A DNA stretch of 6,734 nucleotides from Actinomycetota bacterium (lineage in GTDB: Bacteria > Actinomycetota > Actinomycetes > Actinomycetales > Microbacteriaceae): NCBI GenBank assembly GCA_018895315.1, contig JAHIOK010000388.1, forward strand, positions 1-6,734, in the 5' to 3' direction. A program made the position numbers and the translations under genes. The notes below the pieces were generated by a model. The model was not told the DNA's origin. It saw only the letters and a program-made list of their open reading frames with translations, and ran no database searches. Numbering within the stretch: the stretch's first letter is position 1; every line of letters starts with the position of its first letter. Below, in pieces: positions 1 through 5,633 of the stretch.

Positions 1-1108
1 ACCACGCCTGCGGGTCGTCGGCGAGCCCCGCGAGCTTCGCGGCCTCGAGGGCGACGAACACCTCGCCGGCGACATCCGCCTGGTACTGGCCGACGGCACC
101 GTTACCGACACGCACCGGGGCCGCTCCCCCGTATCCCGGCAGGCTCGTCAACTCGCGCTCGGTGAGGTCGCGCTCACCAGCGATCCCGTACATGATCTGA
201 GTATCTTTCGCGTCGCCCGCGATCGCGCGCAGCAGCCACTGCCGCCAATGATCGGCAGGTTCGAGAAAGCCGTGATCCGTGAGCGCCTCGAGCGTCAGCG
301 CCGCATCGCGCAGCCAGACGTACCGATAGTCCCAGTTGCGGGAGCCCCCGAAGGCCTCGGGCAGTGACGTGGTCGCCGCCGCCACGATTCCTCCCGTGTC
401 GGCGTGGGTGAGAGCGCGGAGCACGAGGAGCGAGCGGATGACGCGATCCTGATGCACTCCGCGATGCGAGATGGTCGCGGCCCAGTCAGACCACTGCGCC
501 CACGTGTCCTCGAGCAGAGCATCGGCATCGACGGGGTCGGGGGTGGCCGTGTACGACGGGAACCAGATCATGCTCAGGTCGATCGTGTCGCCTTCGCCGA
601 CCGTGCTCGTGCCGTGGTGGGCGTGATCGATGGGCCGCAGCCGAGCCCCGCGCACCACGACCGCCTCCGGCCCTGCCGCCGCGAGGAGCGCCGGCGCCTC
701 CTTCGTGCCGACCTGCCGCACCCACGGCCGGGCACGGGCGTAGTCGAAGCGGAAGCGCACGGTCTGGGCGAACTCGACCGACCCCGACACACCCCGTATT
801 CGGCGGATCAGGGTCGTCGTGGGCTCATCAGCGGCGAGGAACTCATGTACCTCGGCCACGCCGGTCGCTGTCTGCCACCGCGTGACCAGCACGAACGTGT
901 CGCCGTCGTAGCGGCGCGTGGAGGTGGCGTCCGGATCGGCAGGGCGCAGCATCCAGTGTCCGTGTTCGGCGTCACCGAGGAGGGCGCCGAAGATCGACGG
1001 GGAGTCGTACCGGGGGGCGCAGAACCAGTCGATGCTCCCATCGCGCGATACCAGGGCCGCAGTGCGGCAGTCGCTGAGCAGGGCGTAGTCTTCGATCGGA
1101 GTGGGCAC
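1..1108 (-). CDS. Glycoside hydrolase family 15 protein (trehalase/glucoamylase-like), 3' end outside window
   Basis: GH15 enzymes are inverting glycosidases that release glucose from alpha-glucosides; actinobacterial members include trehalases and glucoamylase/isomaltase-like enzymes. The visible 369 codons cover an N-terminal beta-sandwich domain with the typical opening IEDYALLSDCRTAALVSRDG, continuing SIDWFC (residues 5-30). The start of the (alpha/alpha)6 catalytic domain follows, with the hallmark NWDYRYVWLRD (258-268) and, further on, GYGGAAPVRVGN and an AxxQYQxDxxGEV stretch. The catalytic glutamates of the family lie further downstream and are cut off by the window edge; members are usually about 600 residues, so roughly 60 % is present. 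I chose the GTG at 1108 because GGGGGAG lies 9 nt upstream and the conserved N-terminus begins right after it. No signal peptide is visible, so a cytoplasmic enzyme is likely. It is divergent from the dehydrogenase gene. The family is certain; the exact substrate cannot be told from this. Confidence 0.93.
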   Translation of the reverse strand, partial: MPTPIEDYALLSDCRTAALVSRDGSIDWFCAPRYDSPSIFGALLGDAEHGHWMLRPADPDATSTRRYDGDTFVLVTRWQTATGVAEVHEFLAADEPTTTLIRRIRGVSGSVEFAQTVRFRFDYARARPWVRQVGTKEAPALLAAAGPEAVVVRGARLRPIDHAHHGTSTVGEGDTIDLSMIWFPSYTATPDPVDADALLEDTWAQWSDWAATISHRGVHQDRVIRSLLVLRALTHADTGGIVAAATTSLPEAFGGSRNWDYRYVWLRDAALTLEALTDHGFLEPADHWRQWLLRAIAGDAKDTQIMYGIAGERDLTERELTSLPGYGGAAPVRVGNGAVGQYQADVAGEVFVALEAAKLAGLADDPQAW

Positions 1109-1121
1109 GGGTCGATTCTCC

Positions 1122-1131
1122 CCCGTACGGG
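1122..1131. promoter_or_regulatory. Perfect 10-bp palindrome in the divergent GH15/zwf promoter gap
   Basis: CCCGTACGGG is a perfect palindrome in the middle of the 46-bp gap between two divergent starts. On the minus strand it overlaps the GGGGGAG ribosome binding site of the GH15 gene. On the plus strand it lies about 12 bp upstream of the proposed -10 box of the dehydrogenase gene, where a -35 contact would sit. A bound repressor could therefore affect both genes. Operator function is inference; in GC-rich DNA a 10-bp palindrome can arise by chance. Confidence 0.3.
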
Positions 1132-1142
1132 CCGAGCCGGGT

Positions 1143-1148
1143 TAGTGT
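1143..1148 (+). promoter_or_regulatory. -10 box of a probable leaderless promoter for the G6PD-like gene
   Basis: TAGTGT fits the actinobacterial TANNNT -10 consensus and ends exactly 6 nt before the A of the ATG at 1155. That places the predicted transcription start on the A of the start codon. No Shine-Dalgarno sequence precedes the ATG, which supports a leaderless mRNA. No convincing -35 hexamer is visible. Confidence 0.55.
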
Positions 1149-1154
1149 GGCGTC

Positions 1155-2546
1155 ATGTCTGACGCTACGACGCTGGTCGTCCTGGGTGTGTCGGGAGACA
1201 TGGCTTCCCGGTTGCTCCTCCCCGCCCTCGGCCAACTCCTGCATCGCGAGCCCCGTCGTCGATTCACACTCATCGGGTCGGATTTCAAGGACTGGGACGA
1301 CGCGAAGTTCCGGGATGTCGTGCGCGCGGCGTTCGAAAAGGCCGGCGCAACCGGCGCCGCCGTGAAGCACGTTGCCGAGACTGCGACCTACCGCAAGGCC
1401 GATGCGACCTCGGCCGACGACCTCACCGCACTGCTCTCCGGAATAAAGGGGCGCCTCGCGCTCTACCTCGCGCTGCCCCCGGCGATCGCCGCGACCACCG
1501 CCGGCGTGCTCGAGAACGTGACTCTGCCCGCTGACACCGTGCTCGCGCTCGAGAAGCCCTTCGGGACGGACGCCGCGTCGGCCATCACGTTGAACAAGGT
1601 CTTGGCAGCGCTCCTGCCCGAAGATCGCGTCTTCCGCGTCGACCACTTCCTGGGGCGTTCGACCGTACTCAACCTGCTCGGGGTGCGTTTCGCGAACCGC
1701 GTGTTCGAGCCGGTGTGGTCGGCCGAAGACATCGAATCCGTCGTGATCCGCTATGACGAGAAGCTCGGCCTCGAGAACCGCGCCGGGTACTACGACAAGG
1801 CTGGCGCGCTGGTCGACATGATCCAGAGCCATCTGCTGCAGGTGCTGGCGTTCGTCGCGATGGAGCCCCCGGCTGCCCTCAACGCGCTGGATGTCCGGGA
1901 TGCCACGGCCGCGGTGCTGCGCGCCACGCACGTGTGGGGCAACGATCCGGTGCAGAGCTCGCGACGGGCGCGCTACACCGCCGGCTCTATCGGGCGCCGC
2001 AAGCTCCCCTCTTACGTCGACGAAGGCGGCGTGGACCCGAGCCGCGAGACCGAGACCCTCGCCGAGGCGACGTTCGAGGTAGCGACGGAACGCTGGGCCG
2101 GAGTGCCGTTCACCCTGCGCTCGGGCAAGGCTCTGGGCGCGGCGTGCGCCGAGATCGTGCTGCGCTTCCGCGAGGTGAGGCACCTTCCGGCAGGTTTCAC
2201 GGGAGGAGCGCCCGGCGCCGTGCTGCGCTTCTCGCTCGGCCCCGACCGGATGTCGCTCGAGATGAACGTCAACGGCGGCGCCGACCCGTTCGAGCTCGAC
2301 CGCTCGACCCTCCAGACCGACCTCGGCGCAGGCACGCTGCTGGCCTACAGCGAAGTGCTCGACGGGATTCTGTCGGGAGATGCCGCACTCTCCGTCCGAG
2401 GCGATGCCGCGGTGCAGTGCTGGCGCATCCTCGAGCCGATCCTCGACGCGTGGAAAGCCGGCGACGTGCCGCTCGACGAATACCCCGCCGGCACCGAGGG
2501 TCCGGCATCCTGGCCCGCCCTCGGAGACGGGCGCCGGTCGAAGTAG
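1155..2546 (+). CDS. zwf: Glucose-6-phosphate dehydrogenase family protein, divergent substrate-site residues
   Basis: G6PD oxidises glucose 6-phosphate to 6-phosphogluconolactone with NAD(P)+, the entry step of the oxidative pentose phosphate pathway in the cytoplasm. The protein has 463 residues, slightly short for the family (about 480-515). The N-terminal dinucleotide-binding loop reads GVSGDMASR (11-19). The active-site block is RVDHFLGRS (161-169), against the usual RIDHYLGKE. It is followed by NRVFEPVW, a GYYDKAGALVDM block with YYD at 212-214, and SHLLQ, whose His226 matches the catalytic base (His240 of Leuconostoc mesenteroides G6PD). VPFTLRSGKAL is also present. Two substrate lysines are not conserved: the position of Lys21 is Leu20 and that of Lys182 is Arg168. 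The ATG at 1155 is supported by the leaderless -10 box. The usual tkt-tal-zwf-opcA-pgl neighbours are absent, so this is probably a second, accessory copy. Family is firm; exact substrate and cofactor are open. Confidence 0.88.
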   Translation: MSDATTLVVLGVSGDMASRLLLPALGQLLHREPRRRFTLIGSDFKDWDDAKFRDVVRAAFEKAGATGAAVKHVAETATYRKADATSADDLTALLSGIKGRLALYLALPPAIAATTAGVLENVTLPADTVLALEKPFGTDAASAITLNKVLAALLPEDRVFRVDHFLGRSTVLNLLGVRFANRVFEPVWSAEDIESVVIRYDEKLGLENRAGYYDKAGALVDMIQSHLLQVLAFVAMEPPAALNALDVRDATAAVLRATHVWGNDPVQSSRRARYTAGSIGRRKLPSYVDEGGVDPSRETETLAEATFEVATERWAGVPFTLRSGKALGAACAEIVLRFREVRHLPAGFTGGAPGAVLRFSLGPDRMSLEMNVNGGADPFELDRSTLQTDLGAGTLLAYSEVLDGILSGDAALSVRGDAAVQCWRILEPILDAWKAGDVPLDEYPAGTEGPASWPALGDGRRSK

Positions 2547-2548
2547 GG

Positions 2549-2575
2549 CGCCCGGCAGGAGACCAGCGGCGGGCG
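2549..2575. terminator. Possible hairpin between convergent genes
   Basis: CGCCCG (2549-2554) and CGGGCG (2570-2575) can form a 6-bp GC stem with a 15-nt loop, starting 2 bp after the stop codon of the dehydrogenase gene in the 73-bp gap facing the end of the VOC gene. There is no T-run, so it could act only as a GC-rich, U-poor terminator of the kind suggested for actinobacteria. The loop is long and the call is weak. Confidence 0.28.
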
Positions 2576-2619
2576 AACTCGGGCTGCTCGGCCACGCAGC
2601 GGCGAAGCGTGTCGCGCGC

Positions 2620-3003
2620 TCAGCGCTCCAGCACCGCGAGGACGTTGCCGGCGGGGTCACGGAACCACGCGATGTCGGGACCGTGACCGTTGCCGCGGGC
2701 GATGCCCTTCGCGTCGGTCGGGAACTCCTCGTCGGTGTAGATCTTGGTCACGACACCCCGCGCGATGAGGTCGTCGACCGCGGCATCGACATCGTCTACG
2801 GGGAAGTTCAGGATCGTGAACGCTGCCGGCACGTGGTTCGGCTTCGTGTAGACGAGCACGTGGTCGCCCCCGGCCAGGACGAGTTCGAGGAACCCCATCG
2901 CGTTCTCGCGCACCTCCATGCCGAGGGTGTCGCGGTAGAACGCCTGGGCGGCGGCGGCATCGTCGACGCTGAAACCGCTGAACGCGTGCGCGGAAGTGAA
3001 CAT
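2620..3003 (-). CDS. VOC (glyoxalase/bleomycin-resistance fold) family protein
   Basis: This is a 127-residue protein of the vicinal-oxygen-chelate superfamily, which covers metal-dependent isomerases, dioxygenases, thiol transferases and non-catalytic drug-binding proteins. Two beta-alpha-beta-beta-beta modules are visible. The first runs about 1-60, with [19 protein letters not shown] at 11-29; the second runs about 63-127, with [18 protein letters not shown] and the typical ending [15 protein letters not shown] full set of four metal ligands is not obvious: His6 and Glu126 are candidates for two of them, so catalysis is uncertain. I chose the ATG at 3003 because AGGAGG lies 5 nt upstream and the fold begins there; the in-frame ATG at 3093 would add 30 non-homologous-looking residues and overlap the end of rraA. 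It lies 61 nt downstream of rraA on the same strand and is probably co-transcribed. The substrate is unknown. Confidence 0.85.
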   Translation of the reverse strand: MFTSAHAFSGFSVDDAAAAQAFYRDTLGMEVRENAMGFLELVLAGGDHVLVYTKPNHVPAAFTILNFPVDDVDAAVDDLIARGVVTKIYTDEEFPTDAKGIARGNGHGPDIAWFRDPAGNVLAVLER

Positions 3004-3064
3004 GAGGGCCTCCTGGATCGTGTGGCCCCAGCATCCGCCTCGCACGGTCGTTTGTCGAGAGGCG

Positions 3065-3532
3065 TCAGCGCTCGACGAGGACCCCATCGGCATCGGCCCA
3101 GACGTGCCGCCCCGGGGCGAACGTCACACCCGCGATCACGACGGGCACGTCCACTTCGCCCGCGCCGTCCTTCGAGCTCTTCCGCGGGTTCGACCCCAGT
3201 GCCTTGACGCCCAGGGGGAGCGCGGCGATCGCCGTCCGATCGCGGATCGCGCCGTGCACGATCACTCCCGACCAGCCGTTGTGCACCGCGGATGCCGCGA
3301 TCAGATCTCCCACGAGTGCCGACTCCAACGACCCTCCCCCGTCGACGACGAGCACGGCTCCGTGCCCGGGAGTGCCCATCGTCGCCTTCACGAGGGCATT
3401 GTCGCGATGGCACCGGATCGTACGGATCGGACCGTCGAACGCGATGCGCCCGCCGAGGTCGAGGAGGGGCAGGGCGAGCGAATCGAGCTCGTCGCCGCGG
3501 TCGTCGTACAGGTCGGCCGTCGCGATCGTCAT
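3065..3532 (-). CDS. rraA: RraA family protein (RNase E activity regulator / 4-hydroxy-4-methyl-2-oxoglutarate aldolase fold)
   Basis: RraA of E. coli binds RNase E and lowers its activity. Close relatives with the same fold are metal-dependent aldolases of 4-hydroxy-4-methyl-2-oxoglutarate, or oxaloacetate decarboxylases. The 155 residues match the E. coli protein end to end: [13 protein letters not shown] near the start, [16 protein letters not shown] (61-76), [15 protein letters not shown] (84-98) and [20 protein letters not shown] at the end. Unlike E. coli RraA as I recall it, which has Arg-Gln at the corresponding place, this protein has Arg97-Asp98 with Asp76 twenty residues ahead of the Arg. 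Arg and Asp at these places are the aldolase-type residues, so enzyme activity is possible. I chose the ATG at 3532 over the in-frame ATG at 3601 because the E. coli-like N-terminus begins there and a TAGCGT -10 box sits 7 nt upstream, pointing to a leaderless start. It is probably the first gene of a unit with the VOC gene. The family is firm; RNA-decay role versus aldolase is undecided. Confidence 0.9.
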   Translation of the reverse strand: MTIATADLYDDRGDELDSLALPLLDLGGRIAFDGPIRTIRCHRDNALVKATMGTPGHGAVLVVDGGGSLESALVGDLIAASAVHNGWSGVIVHGAIRDRTAIAALPLGVKALGSNPRKSSKDGAGEVDVPVVIAGVTFAPGRHVWADADGVLVER

Positions 3533-3539
3533 GGGGTAC

Positions 3540-3545
3540 ACGCTA
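3540..3545 (-). promoter_or_regulatory. -10 box of a probable leaderless promoter for rraA
   Basis: On the minus strand TAGCGT is followed by 7 nt and then the ATG at 3532. It fits TANNNT with transcription starting at or next to the start codon. There is no purine-rich ribosome binding site between them. The promoter would also serve the downstream VOC gene, which has its own strong AGGAGG. Confidence 0.5.
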
Positions 3546-3570
3546 ACGCCGAAGAGCCGGGAACAGATCA

Positions 3571-3592
3571 GGCATCCATGCCGTTGCATGCA
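3571..3592. promoter_or_regulatory. Two small palindromes between divergent rraA and nitroreductase genes
   Basis: GGCATCCATGCC (3571-3582, arms GGCAT/ATGCC) and TGCATGCA (3585-3592, perfect) lie close together in the 108-bp gap between the rraA and nitroreductase starts. They sit about 50-70 bp upstream of the nitroreductase GTG, where an operator could act. I see no clear -10 or -35 box for the nitroreductase gene itself. Regulatory function is a guess. Confidence 0.2.
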
Positions 3593-3640
3593 CTGGGCCA
3601 CCGATGTCCCGACACCGTTTTCATCTCGTCAGGAGTCACC

Positions 3641-4222
3641 GTGAGCACTGTCACCGATCGTTCTGCTATCACCGAAGCCCCCATCCTCGATGTGCTCTCG
3701 GAGCGCTGGAGCACCCGCATCTTCGACGCGGAGGCCGTCATCGACGAAGCCGCCCTCGCCAGCGCGCTCGAGGCCGCCCGGTGGGCTCCGACTGCCGCCA
3801 ACTCGCAGTCGTGGCGCGTCATCGTCGGTCGCCGTGGCAGCGCTACGCACGCGAGCATCCTCGGCTCGCTCATGGGTTTCAACAGCGGATGGGCCGGGGA
3901 TGCCGCAGCCCTCGTCGTCTTCGTCGCCGAGACCTCGCGTGACGGCGAGCCGCTTCCCTGGGCACTGTACGACACCGGCCAGGTCGCCGCGCACTTCACG
4001 ATCCAGGCACACGCGGACGGCCTCTCGACCCACCAGATGGGCGGATTCGAGAAGGACACCCTGATCGCGGCGTTCGACCTCGCCGAGAACTTCACGCCCG
4101 TCACGGTCATGGCCATCGGCACCCTCGGCGACATCCGCGAAGCCTCGGCAGAGCTGCAGGCCCGCGAGAACGCACCTCGGGTGCGCCGCGCCGTCGCGGA
4201 GTCGGTGCTCGTCAACGACTGA
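3641..4222 (+). CDS. Nitroreductase family protein (FMN-dependent NAD(P)H oxidoreductase)
   Basis: Members of this flavoprotein family are usually homodimers that bind FMN and pass electrons from NAD(P)H to nitroaromatics, quinones or other acceptors; some have biosynthetic roles. The protein has 193 residues, normal for the family. The FMN phosphate-binding start ERWSTRIFD (21-29) is the counterpart of the usual RRSxRxF. APTAANSQSWRVIV (49-62) matches the conserved AP(S/T)xxNxQPW block, with Ser in place of the usual Pro. VTVMAIGTLGD near the C-terminus is the typical closing beta strand. I chose the GTG at 3641 because AGGAG lies 5 nt upstream and the conserved region begins about 20 residues later; the same frame stays open far upstream through rraA, but that part is a shadow. 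It is divergent from rraA. The physiological acceptor cannot be told. Confidence 0.88.
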   Translation: MSTVTDRSAITEAPILDVLSERWSTRIFDAEAVIDEAALASALEAARWAPTAANSQSWRVIVGRRGSATHASILGSLMGFNSGWAGDAAALVVFVAETSRDGEPLPWALYDTGQVAAHFTIQAHADGLSTHQMGGFEKDTLIAAFDLAENFTPVTVMAIGTLGDIREASAELQARENAPRVRRAVAESVLVND

Positions 4223-4230
4223 GGGTCATC

Positions 4231-4252
4231 CGGGGGGCGCCGCCGCACCCCG
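4231..4252 (+). terminator. Weak possible terminator after the nitroreductase gene
   Basis: CGGGG (4231-4235) and CCCCG (4248-4252) can pair around a 12-nt GC-rich loop, starting 9 nt after the stop codon and followed by only TT. The stem is short and there is no real T-run. It is listed because it is the only stem-loop directly after the stop. Confidence 0.22.
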
Positions 4253-4285
4253 TTCGCACACCACTCGCATCACCTCTCCACGGCT

Positions 4286-4322
4286 GCCGAGCGGACGCCT
4301 CGGCGGCCGCTGGGGAGCCGAG
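4286..4322 (+). repeat. Three-arm inverted repeat able to form two alternative hairpins
   Basis: The arms are GCCGAG (4286-4291), CTCGGC (4299-4304) and GCCGAG (4317-4322). The middle arm can pair with the first (6 bp, 7-nt loop) or with the third (6 bp, 12-nt loop), but not both. If transcribed this would be a switch-like layout, resembling an attenuator or a compact terminator pair. No T-run follows. If the polyketide operon starts at its leaderless promoter near 4494, this element would not be in its mRNA and could belong only to read-through from the nitroreductase gene. Confidence 0.3.
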
Positions 4323-4381
4323 TTGCGCGAGAACGTGGGACGGTTCGATGAGTCCTCCCCGGGGCGCATCGCGACGTTCTG

Positions 4382-4397
4382 CCACGTGGAGTGCTCC
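4382..4397. promoter_or_regulatory. CCACGTGG dyad overlapping GGAGTGCTCC
   Basis: CCACGTGG (4382-4389) is a perfect 8-bp palindrome with a CACGTG core. It overlaps GGAGTGCTCC (4388-4397), whose GGAG/CTCC arms form a second dyad. The pair lies about 90-100 bp upstream of the proposed -10 box of the polyketide synthase operon, a place where activators or upstream repressor sites occur. Function is inferred from position only. Confidence 0.22.
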
Positions 4398-4482
4398 CTC
4401 GTCACCTCTGGCCAACCGGCAGCCTCCCTTCGTGCCCCGGATCTGATGGCGCAACCCCCGCGCCGAGGTGATCTGCGGCAGT

Positions 4483-4488
4483 TACGCT
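4483..4488 (+). promoter_or_regulatory. -10 box of a probable leaderless promoter for the polyketide operon
   Basis: TACGCT fits TANNNT and is followed by 5 nt and then the ATG at 4494, so transcription probably begins at or within a base or two of the start codon. The intervening GAGGC is too close to the ATG to act as a normal ribosome binding site. No clear -35 hexamer is present, which could mean activator dependence. Confidence 0.5.
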
Positions 4489-4493
4489 GAGGC

Positions 4494-5633
4494 ATGACCG
4501 CGCGCATCCTGGCCATCGGCACTGCGGTGCCCGAAACCACGCTCGAGCAGCACGACGTGCGGCAGTTCTTCGCCCGGCAACCCGGCTATGACCGCCTCGC
4601 GCAGCGCCTCGTCCACGCCGCGTTCGACGCCTCCTCGATCGAGCGGCGGCACTCGGTGCTCGGCGAACTCGCCGGCGGCGCCCGCGGGAGCGGAACGTTC
4701 CTCGACGAAGGACGCCTTCTCGCGCCCTCGACGGCCGTGCGCAACGCGATCTACACCCGCGAGGCGCCCGCGCTCTCTGCGAATGCGGCTCGCCGCGCCC
4801 TCATCGAGGCGGGTGTCGACGCATCCGAGGTGACCCACGTCGTGACGGCCTCGTGCACCGGCTTCTTCGCCCCCGGCCCCGACTACCGGCTCGTGCGCGA
4901 TCTCGGACTCGCGCCCACCGTGGAACGCGACCACATCGGGTTCATGGGCTGCGCCGCCGCGTTCCCCGCGCTGCGCGCGGCCGCCCGCATCTGCGCGGCG
5001 CATCCTGACGCCGTGGTGCTGGTCTCCTGCACCGAGCTGTGCTCTCTGCACATCCGCTCTTCTCCGCATCCCGAGCAGATCGTGGCCTCCTCGGTGTTCG
5101 CCGACGGTGCCGCAGCCGCCGTCGTGACCGCAGCGCGTCCGTGGATGCCGGGGCTGGATCTGGACGGATTCCGCACGACCCTCACGAACGAGGGCGAAAG
5201 CGACATGGTGTGGACGATCGGCGACGAGGGGTTCGAGATGACCCTCACGAGCGAGGTGCCCCGCATCATCGGCCGCGAGATCCGCGGAGCCGTGGCGGAG
5301 TTCCTCGGAGCGGCGGCGCCCGACGCATGGGCCGTGCACCCCGGCGGTCGCAGCGTGCTCGACCGCGTCGAGTCCGGGCTCGCGCTCGCTCCGACAGCCC
5401 TCGATCACTCTCGCGCGGTGCTGCGCGACTACGGCAACATGTCGAGCGCAACCGTGATGTTCATCCTGCGCGAGCTGCTGCACGACCCTGCGGTCGCCGA
5501 CGGCGCGCGGATCGCGGGACTCGCGTTCGGTCCCGGCCTCACCGTCGAGTCTGCGCTGTTCCGACGCCAAGGGGCTCTCCTTCCGCCTGACGTGCACGCG
5601 GACCACTCGATTCTCATCTCGGAGTCGGCATGA
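4494..5633 (+). CDS. Type III polyketide synthase (chalcone/stilbene synthase superfamily)
   Basis: Type III PKSs are homodimeric ketosynthases that load a starter acyl-CoA on one Cys, extend it with malonyl-CoA and cyclise the chain to phenols, resorcinols or pyrones without an acyl carrier protein. The 379 residues are within the usual 350-400. The thiolase fold's catalytic triad is complete: Cys153 in GFMGCAAA, His282 in WAVHPGG and Asn315 in YGNMSSATV; the His-Asn spacing of 33 equals that of plant chalcone synthase (His303, Asn336). Also present are the ASCTGFFAPGPD block, SCTELCSLH, FADGAAAAV and the C-terminal AFGPGLTVES loop, counterpart of GFGPG. The ATG at 4494 fits a leaderless start. 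It overlaps the methyltransferase gene by 4 nt (ATGA), so translation is coupled. The CTGFFAPG...GFMGC type is the one I recall from bacterial synthases paired with a methyltransferase and a flavoprotein. Starter unit, number of extensions and product cannot be read from sequence alone. Confidence 0.95.
   Translation: MTARILAIGTAVPETTLEQHDVRQFFARQPGYDRLAQRLVHAAFDASSIERRHSVLGELAGGARGSGTFLDEGRLLAPSTAVRNAIYTREAPALSANAARRALIEAGVDASEVTHVVTASCTGFFAPGPDYRLVRDLGLAPTVERDHIGFMGCAAAFPALRAAARICAAHPDAVVLVSCTELCSLHIRSSPHPEQIVASSVFADGAAAAVVTAARPWMPGLDLDGFRTTLTNEGESDMVWTIGDEGFEMTLTSEVPRIIGREIRGAVAEFLGAAAPDAWAVHPGGRSVLDRVESGLALAPTALDHSRAVLRDYGNMSSATVMFILRELLHDPAVADGARIAGLAFGPGLTVESALFRRQGALLPPDVHADHSILISESA

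Larger units (their letters stand above)
4270..4471. repeat. Three copies of TCACCTC (two direct, one inverted) upstream of the polyketide operon
   Basis: TCACCTCT occurs at 4270-4277 and again at 4402-4409, and its reverse complement GAGGTGA occurs at 4465-4471. The last copy lies 11 bp upstream of the proposed -10 box of the polyketide synthase gene, within the spacer and -35 region. The word also appears in coding parts of the window (about four times in 6.4 kb, both strands), so three in about 200 bp is enriched but not decisive. It could be an operator for a pathway regulator. Confidence 0.25.

Noticed and set aside
972..2660. 562-codon minus-strand open frame across the G6PD-like gene
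   Set aside because: It is an antisense shadow in GC-rich DNA. The plus-strand frame encodes clear G6PD motifs over the same bases and the minus product has no recognisable domain.
3054..3076. GTCGAG/CTCGAC hairpin around the rraA stop codon as a terminator
   Set aside because: In the minus-strand reading the stem is followed by AAACGA, not a T-run, and the AGGAGG-led VOC gene continues just downstream, so termination here is unlikely.
2996..3640. Upstream extension of the nitroreductase frame back to 2996
   Set aside because: It overlaps rraA on the opposite strand and encodes no conserved sequence. The GTG at 3641 has AGGAG at the right distance and the family's N-terminus follows.
4323..4490. 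TTG-started 55-codon frame after GGGGAG in the gap before the polyketide synthase
   Set aside because: A plausible ribosome binding site is present, but the frame is open far upstream by chance, the product has no recognisable features and it runs over the -10 box. I do not count it as a gene.
4226..4540. Minus-strand 104-codon frame in the same gap
   Set aside because: The product is Arg-rich and low in complexity, no ribosome binding site is evident, and it starts inside the synthase gene. It is typical GC-rich noise.
4482..5606. 374-codon minus-strand open frame across the polyketide synthase
   Set aside because: Its Arg/Gly/His-rich product shows no domain, and it mirrors the real synthase gene with an intact catalytic triad on the plus strand.
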